This document shows, in pieces, positions 63,770 through 64,000 of a DNA stretch of 64,000 bases. How positions within the stretch are numbered: the first letter of the stretch is position 1; every line of letters begins with the position of its first letter. A program made the position numbers and the translations under genes. A model generated the notes under the pieces. The model saw only the letters and a program-made list of their open reading frames with translations, made no database searches and had not been told where the DNA came from. The DNA comes from Stictocephala bisonia (taxonomy: Eukaryota > Arthropoda > Insecta > Hemiptera > Membracidae). Location of the stretch: the NCBI GenBank assembly GCA_035578905.1, contig JAQJVL010000601.1, positions 427,501 to 491,500 of the forward strand, in the 5' to 3' direction.

Positions 63770-64000
63770 GATTGGTAAGACGCCGATTGTCAAGATATGG
63801 TCGAATATGAGAGGTGAATTGAGTCTAGATGAACGAGTGTAGACATTAATACTAACTAAGGTCGACTGTTCCTCAGACAGGGCTGTTTATTATTTACAAT
63901 ATACAAAGCAACTAAGGGAGATGCAGCTTTACGTTGAATCCGAACAACTTAGTGTCGGTCAACTTATTTTTAGCTGACAACTGACACTCAGTTCTGTTCC
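63770..64000 (+). repeat. Interspersed repeat family R1, copy 8, cut by window end
   Basis: GACGCCGATTGTCAAGATAT, GATGAACGAGTGTAGACATT, GGTCGACTGTTCCTCAGACA, TTGAATCCGAACAACTTAGT and CTGACACTCAGTTCTGTTCC follow copies 1 and 7 in order. The copy runs off the end of the window. Confidence 0.75.

Overview
This window looks like an AT-rich, gene-poor stretch of an arthropod genome, most likely an insect. The supporting signs are a short (CCTAA)n block, the insect-type telomere motif, at 27889-27918; non-LTR retrotransposons with an apurinic-like endonuclease and a reverse transcriptase; a SINE whose head resembles 5S rRNA; and many short tandem and foldback repeats. I found no intact host protein-coding gene, no rRNA operon, no convincing complete tRNA and no CRISPR array. 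The species cannot be named from this sequence.

The main element is a nearly complete non-LTR retrotransposon at about 50266-55123. It has two ORFs joined by an ATGA overlap. ORF1 (50309-52063) carries an N-terminal FLYWCH-type zinc finger, coiled-coil segments and a C-terminal SGNH-esterase-like domain. ORF2 (52060-54930) is an endonuclease plus reverse transcriptase broken by one in-frame TAA at 52468-52470. The 3' end is an AATAAA signal followed by (ATTTG)5. The element sits inside one arm of a roughly 1.1-kb palindromic foldback element (49862-55828). Comparing the two arms gives the insertion point and a candidate 7-bp target duplication, TGTTTTC.

Layout: 0-9 kb holds a dispersed-repeat copy, a (TA)n tract, a roughly 1-kb 19-bp minisatellite with a 247-bp higher-order duplication, a 32-bp minisatellite and a 5S-derived SINE. 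10-11.6 kb is a compositionally distinct, probably transposon-derived block beside a tRNA T-arm-like motif. 15.2-16.9 kb has a decayed LINE reverse-transcriptase 3' half and a Helitron-like non-autonomous element. 19.9-28.3 kb has foldback elements and three separate loci of one 36-bp minisatellite. 29.4-31.7 kb has a second Helitron-like copy and a perfect (AC)213 tract. 33.4-35.0 kb is a tandem duplication interrupted by a LINE-like 3' end, plus a 30-bp minisatellite apparently seeded from the same sequence. 36-49 kb is mostly unremarkable AT-rich DNA with dispersed repeats and hairpins. 59.6-60.9 kb is a ~142-bp satellite-like array.

One previously unlabelled interspersed family, called R1 here, appears at least eight times in both orientations (275-668, 8060-8245, 19872-20245, 30255-30577, 36150-36505, 38165-38612, 62010-62490, 63770-64000). 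One copy carries a protein-like 48-codon fragment. All comparisons were made by eye within this window, so repeat boundaries are approximate.
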